A program made the position numbers and the translations under genes. 64,000 bases of DNA from Novosphingobium sp. CF614 (lineage in GTDB: Bacteria; Pseudomonadota; Alphaproteobacteria; Sphingomonadales; Sphingomonadaceae), in the NCBI RefSeq assembly GCF_900113255.1, contig NZ_FOOR01000001.1, forward strand, positions 248,001-312,000. Reading direction: 5' to 3'. Under the pieces are notes generated by a model, which saw only the letters and a list, made by a program, of their open reading frames with translations, was not told where the DNA came from and ran no database searches. Of the stretch, positions 15,024 to 25,851 are shown piece after piece. How positions within the stretch are numbered: the stretch's first letter is position 1; the number at the start of each line of letters is the position of its first letter.

Positions 15024-15790
15024 CCCTGCGGCAAGCTCGGGGCGAGCGGGTCGACGCGCCCAAGCCCGGTCGCCTGCGCCTTGGCGTCAACATCGATCAC
15101 GTGGCGACCATTCGCAACGCGCGCGGCGGCGCCCATCCCGATCCGGTGCGCGCGGCCGAAGTCGTCGCCCGGGCGGGCGGCGACGGCCTGACCGTGCACT
15201 TGCGCGAGGATCGCCGCCACATCCGCGACGAGGATCTCGAGCGCATCCAGGCCGCCACCGGCCTGCCGCTCAACCTGGAAATGGCGGCCACCGACGAGAT
15301 GCTGGAGATCGCGCTGCGCCACCGTCCGCACGCCGCCTGCATCGTGCCCGAACGGCGCGAGGAACGCACCACCGAGGGCGGCCTGGACGCGGCCGGGCAG
15401 CACAACCGCCTCGCCCCGATCGTCGCGCGCCTCTCTGACGCCGGCATCCGCGTCAGCCTGTTCATCACGCCCGAACCGCGCCAGATCGAAGCGGCGATGA
15501 AGCTGGGCGCACCTGTCGTCGAGTTCCATACCGGCGAATACGCGCATGCCGGCGATGCCGAAGTCGCGGCCGAACTGACGCGCATCGCCGACATGGCCGC
15601 GCTCGCGGTCAAGAACGGCATAGAGCCGCACGCCGGCCACGGCCTCACATACGAAAACGTCCAGCCGATCGCCGCGATCCCCCAGCTCGCCGAACTCAAC
15701 ATCGGCCACTACCTGATCGGCGAGGCGATCTTCTGCGGGCTGGAGGCGAGCGTGCGCAAGATGCGGACGCTGATGGACGAAGCGCGATGA
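15020..15790 (+). CDS. pdxJ: Pyridoxine 5'-phosphate synthase
   Basis: A 256-residue TIM-barrel enzyme condensing 1-deoxyxylulose 5-phosphate and aminoacetone phosphate in the DXP-dependent vitamin B6 pathway. Motifs are [45 protein letters not shown] and [13 protein letters not shown]. The start ATG overlaps the pyrE stop (ATGA). The first 20 residues ([20 protein letters not shown]) exceed the usual PdxJ start and are mostly encoded by a REP-like element at 15,027-15,050. Confidence 0.95.
   Translation: MTLRQARGERVDAPKPGRLRLGVNIDHVATIRNARGGAHPDPVRAAEVVARAGGDGLTVHLREDRRHIRDEDLERIQAATGLPLNLEMAATDEMLEIALRHRPHAACIVPERREERTTEGGLDAAGQHNRLAPIVARLSDAGIRVSLFITPEPRQIEAAMKLGAPVVEFHTGEYAHAGDAEVAAELTRIADMAALAVKNGIEPHAGHGLTYENVQPIAAIPQLAELNIGHYLIGEAIFCGLEASVRKMRTLMDEAR
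15027..15050. repeat. REP element (TTCGACAAGCTC family) inside the pdxJ start
   Basis: TGCGGCAAGCTCGGGGCGAGCGGG matches the REP consensus CTTCGACAAGCTCGGGACGAGCGG with about three changes. The core CGGCAAGCTCGG (15,029-15,040) is a perfect inverted copy of CCGAGCTTGCCG at 14,971-14,982 in the pyrE 3' end. It is read in frame as LRQARGERV. Confidence 0.6.
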
Positions 15791-15806
15791 GCAGGATCGC
15801 GCGCGC

Positions 15807-16265
15807 ATGATTATCGGCCTTGGCTCCGACCTCTGCAACATCGAGCGCATCCAGGCCTCGCTCGACCGCTTCGGCGCGCGCTTCGAGAACCGCGTCTTCA
15901 CCGATCTCGAACGCGCCAAGGCCGATCGCCGGCCGTTCACCAAGGCCGGCACGCTCGCCAAGCGCTTTGCCGCCAAGGAGGCTTTCTCCAAGGCGGTCGG
16001 CACCGGCTTCAAGGCCGGCGTGTTCATGAAGGACATCGGCGTCGTCAACGCCAGGTCGGGCGCCCCCACCCTGGCGCTGACCGGCGGCGCCCGCGCGCGG
16101 CTCGATTCGCTCGTGCCCGCCGGCCATGAAGCGGTGGTTCACCTGACGCTCACCGACGATCACCCATGGGCCCAGGCCTTCGTCGTCATCGAAGCCCGCC
16201 CTCTTCCTCCGGAGCAGGCGGCCCAGCAGGCCGCCGAACAGGAACCGAGTTACCCCCGACCATGA
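15807..16265 (+). CDS. acpS: Holo-[acyl-carrier-protein] synthase
   Basis: A 152-residue 4'-phosphopantetheinyl transferase that activates acyl carrier protein. The signatures [14 protein letters not shown] and [17 protein letters not shown] carry the metal-binding Asp and Glu. Residues 130-152 ([20 protein letters not shown]) extend past the family's usual end by about 20. It starts 16 bases after pdxJ and its stop overlaps the lepB start (ATGA). Confidence 0.95.
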   Translation: MIIGLGSDLCNIERIQASLDRFGARFENRVFTDLERAKADRRPFTKAGTLAKRFAAKEAFSKAVGTGFKAGVFMKDIGVVNARSGAPTLALTGGARARLDSLVPAGHEAVVHLTLTDDHPWAQAFVVIEARPLPPEQAAQQAAEQEPSYPRP

Positions 16266-17197
16266 CCGATACCGCCGCGCCCACCGTTTCCGACGCCCAG
16301 GGAAAGGGCGCAAGGCCCCAGAAGGTCAACTGGCTGCACGAGATGCGCGGCCTGGCATTGATGCTGCTGGGCGTGCTGGCATTCCATTCGTTCGTGGCCA
16401 AGCCGTTCTACATCCCCTCGATCTCGATGATGCCGGGGCTGCTGGTGGGAGACCGGCTGGTGGTGTCCAAATACGCGTACGGCTGGAACTGGTCGTCGCT
16501 CAGCTTCCACCTGCTGCCGCGCGATACCTGGCGAATCCTGGGCCGCACCCCGCAATACGGGGACATCGTCATCGTCGTGCCGGGCAACCGCAAGGAAGAT
16601 CTCATCAAGCGCGTCGTCGCGCTGCCGGGAGACCGCATCGCCGTGATCGACGGGCGCATCCGGATCAACGGCAAGTTCATCCGGCGCGAGGTGGAACCGC
16701 CGGTGCAGATCCCGGCCGACGATTCGCTCCAGTGCGAGGGACAGGCGCCGGGCGAATGCTATCGCGGCTTCGAGGCCTTCCGCGTGCGCCTGCCCAGCGG
16801 GCGCGAGGTCTACGAACTGCCGACTTATCGCGAAACGCTGCCCAACGGCGCGAGCTATCAGGTGATCGACTATACGGACCAGGGCCTCGACCACTACCCG
16901 GAGATCGCGGTGCCGGAAGGCCATGTCTTCCTGATGGGCGACGACCGCGACCGCTCGGCCGACAGCCGGGCCCCGTTCGACACCGACTTCCTGGGCAATC
17001 CGGGCGGCGGGCTGGACGGCCCGGTGCCGCTGTCCGACATCGGCGGACGCGCCGAACTCATCACCTTCTCGCTCGACGGCACGCAGACCTGGAACCCGCT
17101 GACCTGGTGGAACGCGATGCGCCCGGGCCGCACCTTCACCAGCCTGCGGCCGCCGATCGATCCGGCCCAGCCAGCGAAGCAGGCGGCGGGCCACTGA
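16262..17197 (+). CDS. lepB: Signal peptidase I
   Basis: A 311-residue inner-membrane protease that removes Sec signal peptides. One helix ([16 protein letters not shown]) precedes the catalytic serine motif [13 protein letters not shown] (Ser near 55). The catalytic lysine is in [12 protein letters not shown] (Lys near 116). The conserved [11 protein letters not shown] lies near residue 225. A spacious insertion (residues 155-205) is normal for alphaproteobacteria. The start overlaps the acpS stop. Confidence 0.96.
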   Translation: MTDTAAPTVSDAQGKGARPQKVNWLHEMRGLALMLLGVLAFHSFVAKPFYIPSISMMPGLLVGDRLVVSKYAYGWNWSSLSFHLLPRDTWRILGRTPQYGDIVIVVPGNRKEDLIKRVVALPGDRIAVIDGRIRINGKFIRREVEPPVQIPADDSLQCEGQAPGECYRGFEAFRVRLPSGREVYELPTYRETLPNGASYQVIDYTDQGLDHYPEIAVPEGHVFLMGDDRDRSADSRAPFDTDFLGNPGGGLDGPVPLSDIGGRAELITFSLDGTQTWNPLTWWNAMRPGRTFTSLRPPIDPAQPAKQAAGH

Positions 17198-17265
17198 GCC
17201 ACTTGGCCGCGATCACCCACCCATGCCCTTGACCGCGGCGCCCCGGCAGGCGAGACGCAGCGCGC

Positions 17266-18393
17266 ATGGCCCGCAAGTTCCTTTACCTGATCGCCGTCTG
17301 TCTCGTGCTCTACGTCGGCGTCAGACTGGTCCTGACGTTCTATGCCGAACAGCTGACGGAATTGACCTTCGTGCCGGACGGCCCGTTCCGCGATCGCCAG
17401 GCGCTCGCCGCCAAGGCTTATGACGATCGCCGGATGTGGATCGCCCGGCCCGGCATGAAGCCGCTGGACGATCCGGCACGGTGGCTGCCCCCCGGCATCC
17501 GCCAGGCGCCCGGCCGGCTCGGCGCCGAGGCCTTCTTCATCCACCCCACCAGCTATATCGAGAAGGGCGACTGGAACGCCGACCTCGGCGACGCCACCTC
17601 GCGTGAGCGCGCCGCGCTGTTCGTCAAGGCGATGGCAAGCCCCTTCAACGCCTCCGAAGCCATCTGGGCACCGCGTTACCGCCAGGCGGCGATCGGCGCC
17701 TTCCTGACCGACAAGCCCGAAGCGGAACGGGCGATCGACCTTGCCTATCGCGATGTCCTGGCCGCTTTCGACGTCTTCATCCGCGACGTGCCCCGGGACC
17801 GGCCGATCGTGCTGGCCGGCCACAGCCAGGGCGCCTTCCTGCTGCGCCGGCTGCTGCGCGACCGGGTGGCCGGAACGCCGCTCGCGGGGCGCGTCATCGC
17901 CGCCTATGTGATCGGCTGGCCGGTCTCGATCGATCACGACCTGCCCCGGATGGGCCTGCCGGCCTGCGCCAGGGCCGGCGATTCGGGCTGCGTGCTGAGT
18001 TGGCTCACGGTGGCCGACCCGGCGGACACGGCGATGCTGACGAGGGCTTACGGACGCCGCAAGGGGCTGGACGGGAAGCCGGTGGGCGGCAGCGCCTTCC
18101 TGTGCACCAATCCGCTCACCGGGCAGCAGGGCGGCTCCGCCGATGCCTCGCAAAACGCCGGCACGCTCGTTCCGGACTTCAGGAGCGGAACCGGCGAACT
18201 GGTGGAACACATGGTGCCCGCCGCCTGCGCGCCGGACCACTTCCTGCACATCGGCCCGCCGCCCAAGCTGGACCTTGATGCCTACGTGCTCCCGGGCAAC
18301 AATTATCACGTCTATGACATGACGCTGTTCTGGAGCAATCTCCGGTCGGACTACGAAAGGCGGGCGGCGGCATGGCAGGAAGCGCATCGCTGA
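17266..18393 (+). CDS. DUF3089 family alpha/beta hydrolase, membrane-anchored
   Basis: A 375-residue protein with an N-terminal hydrophobic segment (FLYLIAVCLVLYVGVRLVL), probably an uncleaved anchor or signal. It has the nucleophile elbow GHSQG in PIVLAGHSQGAFLLRRLL near residue 187. AFFIHPTSYIEKGDWNADL near residue 86 and NNYHVYDMTLFW near the end (a His for the triad) are typical of DUF3089. The substrate is unknown. It lies between lepB and ruvX; the ruvX ATG follows its stop by one base. Confidence 0.85.
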   Translation: MARKFLYLIAVCLVLYVGVRLVLTFYAEQLTELTFVPDGPFRDRQALAAKAYDDRRMWIARPGMKPLDDPARWLPPGIRQAPGRLGAEAFFIHPTSYIEKGDWNADLGDATSRERAALFVKAMASPFNASEAIWAPRYRQAAIGAFLTDKPEAERAIDLAYRDVLAAFDVFIRDVPRDRPIVLAGHSQGAFLLRRLLRDRVAGTPLAGRVIAAYVIGWPVSIDHDLPRMGLPACARAGDSGCVLSWLTVADPADTAMLTRAYGRRKGLDGKPVGGSAFLCTNPLTGQQGGSADASQNAGTLVPDFRSGTGELVEHMVPAACAPDHFLHIGPPPKLDLDAYVLPGNNYHVYDMTLFWSNLRSDYERRAAAWQEAHR

Positions 18394-18394
18394 C

Positions 18395-18886
18395 ATGAGC
18401 GCCGGAGCGAAGCACGGGCTGGTCACCACCGGCGCCATCGCCTTTCGCGAGGCCTTGCCCGACGCGGGCGCGCTGCTGGGCCTGGACCTTGGCACGCAGA
18501 CGATCGGAACCGCGTTCTGCGATGCCGGCTGGCGCTTCGCCTCGCCCGGCAAGACGCTGCGGCGCGGCAAGTTCGGTGCCGACAAGGCGCTGCTGGAAAG
18601 CCTGATCCGCGAACGTTCGGTGAAGGGGATCGTGATCGGCCTGCCGCTCAACATGGACGGCTCGGAAGGGCCGCGCGCCCAGTCGAGCCGCGCCTATGCC
18701 CGCAACCTCGCCGTGATCGGCCTGCCGATCCTGCTGTGGGACGAGCGCTGGTCCACCACCGGCGCCGAACGCGACCTTATCGCCCAGGACATGAGCCGCG
18801 CCAAACGCGCCGAACGGATCGATGCCGCCGCCGCCGCGGTCATCCTGCAGGGCGCGATCGACGCGCTGGCGGGCGGGATATTCTGA
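18395..18886 (+). CDS. ruvX: Putative pre-16S rRNA nuclease (Holliday junction resolvase-like) RuvX/YqgF
   Basis: A 163-residue RNase H-fold protein. The first acidic motif is in LLGLDLGTQTIGTAFCD (Asp near 31). KGIVIGLPLNMDGSEGPRAQ is the family signature, and the end LWDERWSTTGAERDL ... RIDAAAAAVILQ supplies the remaining acidic residues. The family processes the 5' end of 16S rRNA in E. coli. It is closely coupled to the DUF3089 gene. Confidence 0.93.
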   Translation: MSAGAKHGLVTTGAIAFREALPDAGALLGLDLGTQTIGTAFCDAGWRFASPGKTLRRGKFGADKALLESLIRERSVKGIVIGLPLNMDGSEGPRAQSSRAYARNLAVIGLPILLWDERWSTTGAERDLIAQDMSRAKRAERIDAAAAAVILQGAIDALAGGIF

Positions 18887-18897
18887 AGAAAGGAAAG

Positions 18898-19677
18898 TCA
18901 GCCCTCGATATCCAATTGCCGCAGCACTTCCGCCACCACCGCCGGGGCTCTCGCGAAATCGAGGTGGGTGCAGCGGATCGATACCGCGCGGTCGCGTTCC
19001 TCCGGCCAGCCGCAGGCGGAGCGCGGGGCGATGATGCCGTCGCGCGGGCTCCACAGCGCGATCGTCGGCACTGGCGGCTTTACCGCGAAGTCGCAATCGA
19101 TCGGCGGCTGGTCGACCGAATGCCCGGTCACCATCTGATAGGCGCGCCAGGCGTTGTTGGCGCGCGGATCGCCTGAAAAGGGCGTGCCCATGGTAATCAC
19201 CTTGGCCACCATCCATGGCGCCCGCCGGGCGATCTCGCGTGCGAACAGCCCGCCCAGGCTCCAGCCCACCAGCGCCACCGGCGCCTTGTGCTGATGCGCG
19301 ATCGCGCCCACGCGGCGCATCAGGAAAGCGAAATTCTGCGGGTTGGGACCGAAATTGAAGCCCAGGCCCCACTCGTGGACATGGTGCCCCGCCGCCGCCA
19401 GGGCATCGGCCATCGGCTTCATCCGCCGGGGGTGCGAGCCGAAGCCGGGCAGCAGCATCACCGGCATCGGGCGCGCCGCCGGTTCCACCCGCAGCCCCTT
19501 GTGGCGGCCCCGGTAGAACGAGCGCAGTTCGGCAAACAGCAGTTGCAGCGGCGGCTTGTGCACGCCGGCGGGATGCGGTTCGCGCGCGAAGGCCGCGCGC
19601 CGGGCAATCGCCTCGCGCAAGGAGCCCGGTTGCCGCCGCGCGGTGATGTTCACGTCCGCTTCCCGCCTTCCTTCCAT
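18898..19677 (-). CDS. Alpha/beta hydrolase
   Basis: A 259-residue hydrolase with the nucleophile elbow GWSLGG in VALVGWSLGGLFAREIARRAPWMV (Ser near 145), the oxyanion strand MPVMLLPGFGSH near residue 73, and a possible acid/base pair in SPRDGI and CTHLDFA. No signal peptide is visible. The layout resembles lipase-like or acetyltransferase-like hydrolases of sphingomonads; the substrate is unknown. Its start is 10 bases after the stop of the DUF3617 gene, so the two are probably one unit. It converges on ruvX with an 11-base gap. Confidence 0.8.
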   Translation of the reverse strand: MEGRREADVNITARRQPGSLREAIARRAAFAREPHPAGVHKPPLQLLFAELRSFYRGRHKGLRVEPAARPMPVMLLPGFGSHPRRMKPMADALAAAGHHVHEWGLGFNFGPNPQNFAFLMRRVGAIAHQHKAPVALVGWSLGGLFAREIARRAPWMVAKVITMGTPFSGDPRANNAWRAYQMVTGHSVDQPPIDCDFAVKPPVPTIALWSPRDGIIAPRSACGWPEERDRAVSIRCTHLDFARAPAVVAEVLRQLDIEG

Positions 19678-19687
19678 GGCCCGCGCG

Positions 19688-20278
19688 TCAGGGCTTGCAA
19701 TCGCCCAGGCGTTCGGTCGTCATGTGCATGGTCATCTTCATGGCGCCCGCCTGGCTCTTGGGGTTCTTCATGTCCAGGACCATGGTCACGTCGGACCCGG
19801 TGGATGCGACGGTGCCGGTCAGGTCGATCGTGCCGGTGCCGCCGTCGGGGCTGGAACACGTCATCCGCGCATCGATCGTGCCGCCGCCGACGTCGAAGCG
19901 TTCGTAAGTGCACGACTTGGCCGGCCCCGATTCATGGAACATCTCGCGAAAGCCCTTGTCCGCGTCTTCGGCAGTCAGGCAGGTCGTGCTTTGCTTGGTG
20001 CGCGCCATCATCGATTTCATCCGATCGGCCAACTGCCGGGGCGCGCCGGGGACCTCCACGTCGGTCACCTCAATGGTCTGCCGGTACTCGCCGGGCTCGG
20101 GCCGGTCGAGCTTCGCGGCTTCCTGCCGCACTTCGTCCGGCGTCTTGGGACCGGTGTCGGCGGTGGCCGCCGCCTCTCCGCCGGTGGCTTCGCCGGCCGG
20201 AGACTTGTCGGCCGAATCGCAGCCGGCCAGCAAGAACAGAGCCAATCCCGTGGCCGCGGCACTCCAGTATCGTTTCAT
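19688..20278 (-). CDS. DUF3617 family lipoprotein
   Basis: A 196-residue exported protein: signal sequence MKRYWSAAATGLALFLLAGC with the lipobox Leu-Ala-Gly-Cys, an acidic/Ala-rich linker, then a DUF3617 domain. That domain starts EPGEYRQTIEVTDVEVPG and includes STTCLTAEDADKGF, CTYERFDVGGGTIDARMTC and SDVTMVLDMKN. Paired cysteines suggest disulfides outside the cytoplasm. Function is unknown. The ATG at 20278 starts the lipoprotein signal. Confidence 0.82.
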   Translation of the reverse strand: MKRYWSAAATGLALFLLAGCDSADKSPAGEATGGEAAATADTGPKTPDEVRQEAAKLDRPEPGEYRQTIEVTDVEVPGAPRQLADRMKSMMARTKQSTTCLTAEDADKGFREMFHESGPAKSCTYERFDVGGGTIDARMTCSSPDGGTGTIDLTGTVASTGSDVTMVLDMKNPKSQAGAMKMTMHMTTERLGDCKP

Positions 20279-20498
20279 CCCGTTCCCTTCCCATCGCCCG
20301 TTCGCCACGGGACCGGAGGGCTATCACCGGCTAGTCCGGCTGCCAACGACTCATTGCCCAGCCGCCAAATACTGATTTACGTACTGGCCCGATGCTTTCG
20401 CCAGCCCGAACGGGCCGACGGCAGTCTTGCGCCAGCGGGAATTCATTTGCGCCCGGCCAACATTGCGGCGGGCGGAGATATACTCCATATGTTCTCCC

Positions 20499-22688
<2,190 letters not shown>

Positions 22689-22691
22689 TGC

Positions 22692-22726
22692 TTGCATTTT
22701 GCATGTATTTTCCCTATGAAAATGCA
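22692..22726 (+). promoter_or_regulatory. Promoter and overlapping operator of the vapBC-type pair
   Basis: TTGCAT (22692-22697), a 17-base spacer and TATGAA (22715-22720) form a good sigma-70 promoter. An inverted repeat TGCATTTT (22693-22700) / AAAATGCA (22719-22726) covers both elements, the usual arrangement for autorepression by an antitoxin-toxin complex. The patch is strikingly AT-rich against its surroundings. Confidence 0.75.
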
Positions 22727-22744
22727 TGCATCCGGAGACATCCC

Positions 22745-22987
22745 ATGGCTACGCTTACGGTCCGAAACATTGACGACAAGCAACTCGCCGGCCTTGCCGA
22801 GGAAGCGAAGCGCAACGGCAGGTCGGTCGCCGCCGAAGTGCGCGAGATGATCGCCGAACGCGACCGTCTGCGCCGACGCAAGCAGCTTTTCGGGGAAATG
22901 CACGCGTTCGTGAAACGCGATCCGCTCAAGCTGCCCGACGGCATGACCTCGCTCGACCTGCTGCGCGAAGAGCGCGACAGTTGGTGA
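22745..22987 (+). CDS. VapB/FitA-like antitoxin
   Basis: An 80-residue protein with an N-terminal ribbon-helix-helix DNA-binding domain of the FitA type (MATLTVRNIDDKQLAGLAEEAKRNGRSVAAEVREMI). The C-terminal tail (LKLPDGMTSLDLLREERDSW) would wrap the toxin. A GGAGACATCCC Shine-Dalgarno region precedes the ATG. The stop overlaps the toxin start as GTGA. It probably represses its own promoter through the palindrome directly upstream. Confidence 0.88.
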   Translation: MATLTVRNIDDKQLAGLAEEAKRNGRSVAAEVREMIAERDRLRRRKQLFGEMHAFVKRDPLKLPDGMTSLDLLREERDSW

Positions 22988-23406
22988 TCGTCGTCGACGC
23001 CAGCCTGGCGGTAAAGTGGTACTTGCGCGAAGCCCTGACTTTCAAAGCGCTGGACATTCTCTACGAACACGGCGGCGGCATCATCGTCCCGGACCTGTTT
23101 GTCTCCGAAGTCACCGGCGCGCTGGTGCGGCGCGCCAATATCGACAAGGCCCGACGCCCCGACAGCGAAATCGCCATCGCGCGCTTCATGGGCCTGTTCG
23201 AAACTGACGCTCTCACCGCGATCCGCAGCGCCCCGGAAACCCTGACCCGCGCCGCCGCCCTCGCCATGGATCTCGGCCATCCGCTGAAGGACTGCATCTA
23301 CCTGGCGCTGGCGATGGAGCGGGAATGCCCGCTGGTGACGGCGGACGCTAAGTTCGCCGTGAAGGCGCGCGAGGTTTGGGAAGCGGTGAGGGTGTTGGGG
23401 GCGTGA
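22984..23406 (+). CDS. vapC: VapC-like PIN-domain toxin ribonuclease
   Basis: A 140-residue PIN-domain protein. The four acidic residues expected of VapC are visible: VVDAS (Asp 5), SEVTGAL (Glu), LKDCIYLALA (Asp) and VTADAKF (Asp). The predicted activity is Mg-dependent RNA cleavage when freed from the antitoxin. It starts with GTG at 22984, sharing four bases with the antitoxin gene; a TTG one codon earlier is possible. The ends of both genes look intact. Confidence 0.88.
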   Translation: MIVVDASLAVKWYLREALTFKALDILYEHGGGIIVPDLFVSEVTGALVRRANIDKARRPDSEIAIARFMGLFETDALTAIRSAPETLTRAAALAMDLGHPLKDCIYLALAMERECPLVTADAKFAVKAREVWEAVRVLGA

Positions 23407-23552
23407 GGGGACGGAGACGAACGGGGCGCGCGCAAGGGGCGGTCTTGGAAGAAGAGCAAGTGGCGGCCGCCCCCTTGCGGCGCGCCGCTTCGGCGTTACG
23501 GTACATGTCTTCCGGCACCCTCGCACCCACCCCCAATCCGAGGTCATCTTCC

Positions 23553-25064
23553 ATGCGCTTCATGTCGCTTGCCGTCTCGGCATTGCTGCTTTCCGCCGCC
23601 GCTTCCGTCTCCCAAGCCGCCGACGGGCCCGGCGACGCCACGGCCGCCGAAAAGGCCGATGACGCGTTCGACAAGGACCTCGCCCCCTTCCCCGAACCCA
23701 AGTCGATCAGGCAATCGGCGGTGATCGGCGGCAAGACCGTCAGCTACACCGCCACCGTCGGTTCCATCCCGGTGAAGGACGGCAAGGGCAAGGTCATCGG
23801 CGAAGTGGTCTACACCGCCTATACCGTGCCCGGCGCGCCGGCGGACCGCCCGGTCACTTTTGCGTTCAACGGCGGCCCGGGGGCGGCTTCGGTCTATCTC
23901 AACCTGGGCGCGATCGGGCCGAAGCGCGTCCGTTTCGGGGCGCAGGGCGATGCGCCGTCGGACCCGGCGGTGCTGCGCGACAATCCCAATTCCTGGCTCG
24001 ACTTCACCGATCTCGTCTTCATCGATCCGATCGGCACCGGCTTTTCGCGCACGCGTGAGGACGAGGAGAAGAGCAAGAAGGACTTCTACACCGCCGATGC
24101 GGACATCCATTACCTCAGCCGCGTGGTCTATGACTGGCTGGTCGCCAATGACCGGCTGGCCAGCCGCAAGTACCTGGCCGGCGAAAGCTATGGCGGCTAC
24201 CGGGTGCCGCGCCTGGCCTACCACCTGCAGACGCAGGTGGGTGTCGGCATCTCGGGCATGACGCTGGTCTCGCCCTATCTCGACCCGCCGGCGATCGGCG
24301 AGGACGACGCGCTTTCGCCGCTGCCCTGGATGATCGCCTATCCCTCGATGGCTGCCGGCCATTTCGAACGCCAGGGCCGGCCGCTCGACGATGCGACCAT
24401 GGGCCCGGTCGAAACCTACATGCGCACCGAGTTCGTGCAGGACTTCATCGCCGGCCCGCGCGACAAGGCGGCGACCGACCGGCTTTCCGCGAAAGTCGCA
24501 GAGCTGACCGGGCTCGATCCCGCGCTGGTGCGCCGCATGGACGGGCGGGTCGATGCCTCCACCTACTTGCGCGAGATCCGCCGGGACCTGGGGCAGGTCG
24601 GATCGGTCTACGATTCGAACTACACCGCGTATGATCCCTTCCCGGCCAGCGCCCAGCCCAAGTACGAGGACCCGCTGCTCACCACGCTGATCGCGCCGAC
24701 CACTTCGGCCATGGTCGATTTCATCACCCGGCAGGTCGGCTGGAAGGTCGACGGCCGCTACAACGCGCTGTCCTACGACGTGAACGAGAAATGGGACAGC
24801 GACCATACCGACAGCCCTGTCACCGACTTGCGCAAGGCGATCTCGGTCGATCCCCGGATGACGGTGGACATCGTCCACGGCTGGGACGACCTGTCATGCC
24901 CCTATTTCGGCTCGCGGCTGATCCTGGCGCAGCTGCCCGGCTTCGGCGCCGGGCAGCGGGTGAAGCTGCACATGTATCCGGGCGGCCACATGTTCTATTC
25001 GCGCACCGACAGCGGCGCCGCGCTGCGCAGCGACATCATGGCAAGCTACCGCCAGACGGGGTGA
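23553..25064 (+). CDS. S10 family serine carboxypeptidase-like protein, exported
   Basis: A 503-residue protein with a cleavable signal sequence (MRFMSLAVSALLLSAAASVSQA). The catalytic triad of S10 peptidases is visible: GESYGG (Ser near 212), VHGWDDLSCPY (Asp near 446) and YPGGHMFYSR (His near 479). The oxyanion segment FNGGPGAASVYLNLGAIGP is also present. Predicted to cleave C-terminal residues of peptides in the periplasm. An in-frame ATG 16 codons upstream (23505) is less likely because it buries the signal. The 23,408-23,552 spacer shows nothing notable. Confidence 0.9.
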   Translation: MRFMSLAVSALLLSAAASVSQAADGPGDATAAEKADDAFDKDLAPFPEPKSIRQSAVIGGKTVSYTATVGSIPVKDGKGKVIGEVVYTAYTVPGAPADRPVTFAFNGGPGAASVYLNLGAIGPKRVRFGAQGDAPSDPAVLRDNPNSWLDFTDLVFIDPIGTGFSRTREDEEKSKKDFYTADADIHYLSRVVYDWLVANDRLASRKYLAGESYGGYRVPRLAYHLQTQVGVGISGMTLVSPYLDPPAIGEDDALSPLPWMIAYPSMAAGHFERQGRPLDDATMGPVETYMRTEFVQDFIAGPRDKAATDRLSAKVAELTGLDPALVRRMDGRVDASTYLREIRRDLGQVGSVYDSNYTAYDPFPASAQPKYEDPLLTTLIAPTTSAMVDFITRQVGWKVDGRYNALSYDVNEKWDSDHTDSPVTDLRKAISVDPRMTVDIVHGWDDLSCPYFGSRLILAQLPGFGAGQRVKLHMYPGGHMFYSRTDSGAALRSDIMASYRQTG

Positions 25065-25146
25065 TATCACCGCCTCTCGGAATGAGCCGGCAAGTTCCGG
25101 ATCAAGTCCGGGAAGACGAGACGATCGCCGGCCGCGCCGGCGCACC

Positions 25147-25707
25147 CTACAGCTTTCCGAATTTCGCCTCATAGGCGCCGGTGTCGCCGCTCGCCAGCAG
25201 CCTGGCCTGCTCTACCCAGTTGTCGCGGCGGGGGCGGCCGGCGAAAGCGCCGAGCTTGGTGTCGAGATCATCGAGATCGGCGTCGGTCCAGCCGGCGATC
25301 TGATCGAAGCGGGTAATTCCCAGCGTCTGCAACAGGGCAAGCATCTTCGGGCCCAGGCCCTTGATCCGGCGCAGATCATCCGCCCCGCCGATGGCGGGGG
25401 CGGGCGGCGGATCGAGATTGTCGACTTCTTCCTGCGCGGCGACCGCGATCACTTCGCCGATGCCGGCCATGGTTCCCGCCATCGCCGGCGGATCGATATG
25501 GGCGGGCGCATCGAACCGCGCGGCCGGCGGGGCATCGATCAGCGCCTGGTTGCGCTGCGCGGGCGCGGCGCCTTCGTCGAGCACATCCGGCCGATGCGAT
25601 CGCCGGGCGGGCTTCGATCCATGGACGAAGACCCAGTACGCGACGACAATGCCGATCAGCAGCGCGGCGACGAAGATCAGCCAGTTGGCCTCGGTCATTT
25701 GCAGCAC
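25147..25707 (-). CDS. Membrane-anchored helix-hairpin-helix protein
   Basis: A 186-residue protein: an N-terminal transmembrane helix (NWLIFVAALLIGIVVAYWVFV), a disordered Ala/Pro-rich linker (residues 40-100), and a C-terminal helix-hairpin-helix domain (DDLRRIKGLGPKMLALLQTLGITRFDQIAGWTDADL). Such HhH domains often bind DNA or act as protein-protein modules; here the membrane anchor makes a DNA role uncertain. A GTG at 25707 has GGAGGGG seven bases upstream and is preferred over the ATG three codons later. It follows the 30-residue gene by 3 bases. Confidence 0.75.
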   Translation of the reverse strand: MLQMTEANWLIFVAALLIGIVVAYWVFVHGSKPARRSHRPDVLDEGAAPAQRNQALIDAPPAARFDAPAHIDPPAMAGTMAGIGEVIAVAAQEEVDNLDPPPAPAIGGADDLRRIKGLGPKMLALLQTLGITRFDQIAGWTDADLDDLDTKLGAFAGRPRRDNWVEQARLLASGDTGAYEAKFGKL

Positions 25708-25710
25708 GAT

Positions 25711-25803
25711 CTATCCCCTCCGGTTCCACAGCAACCAGCCGATGCCGAAGCCCGCTCCATAGGTCAACAGCACCGAAACGGCCATTTCAAGCCATAGCGG
25801 CAT
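25711..25803 (-). CDS. Very small single-helix membrane protein (30 aa)
   Basis: A 30-codon gene starting MPLWLEMAVSVLLTYGAG and ending IGWLLWNRRG: one hydrophobic helix with a basic end. AAGGA lies about 8 bases before the ATG. Its 3' end contains the Shine-Dalgarno sequence of the next gene (HhH protein), so the two are probably translated together. No family is recognised. Confidence 0.55.
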   Translation of the reverse strand: MPLWLEMAVSVLLTYGAGFGIGWLLWNRRG

Positions 25804-25851
25804 GTTGCGTTTCCTTCATAGTGCTCCCCGGCATAGTGTTCCCCGGCGAAT

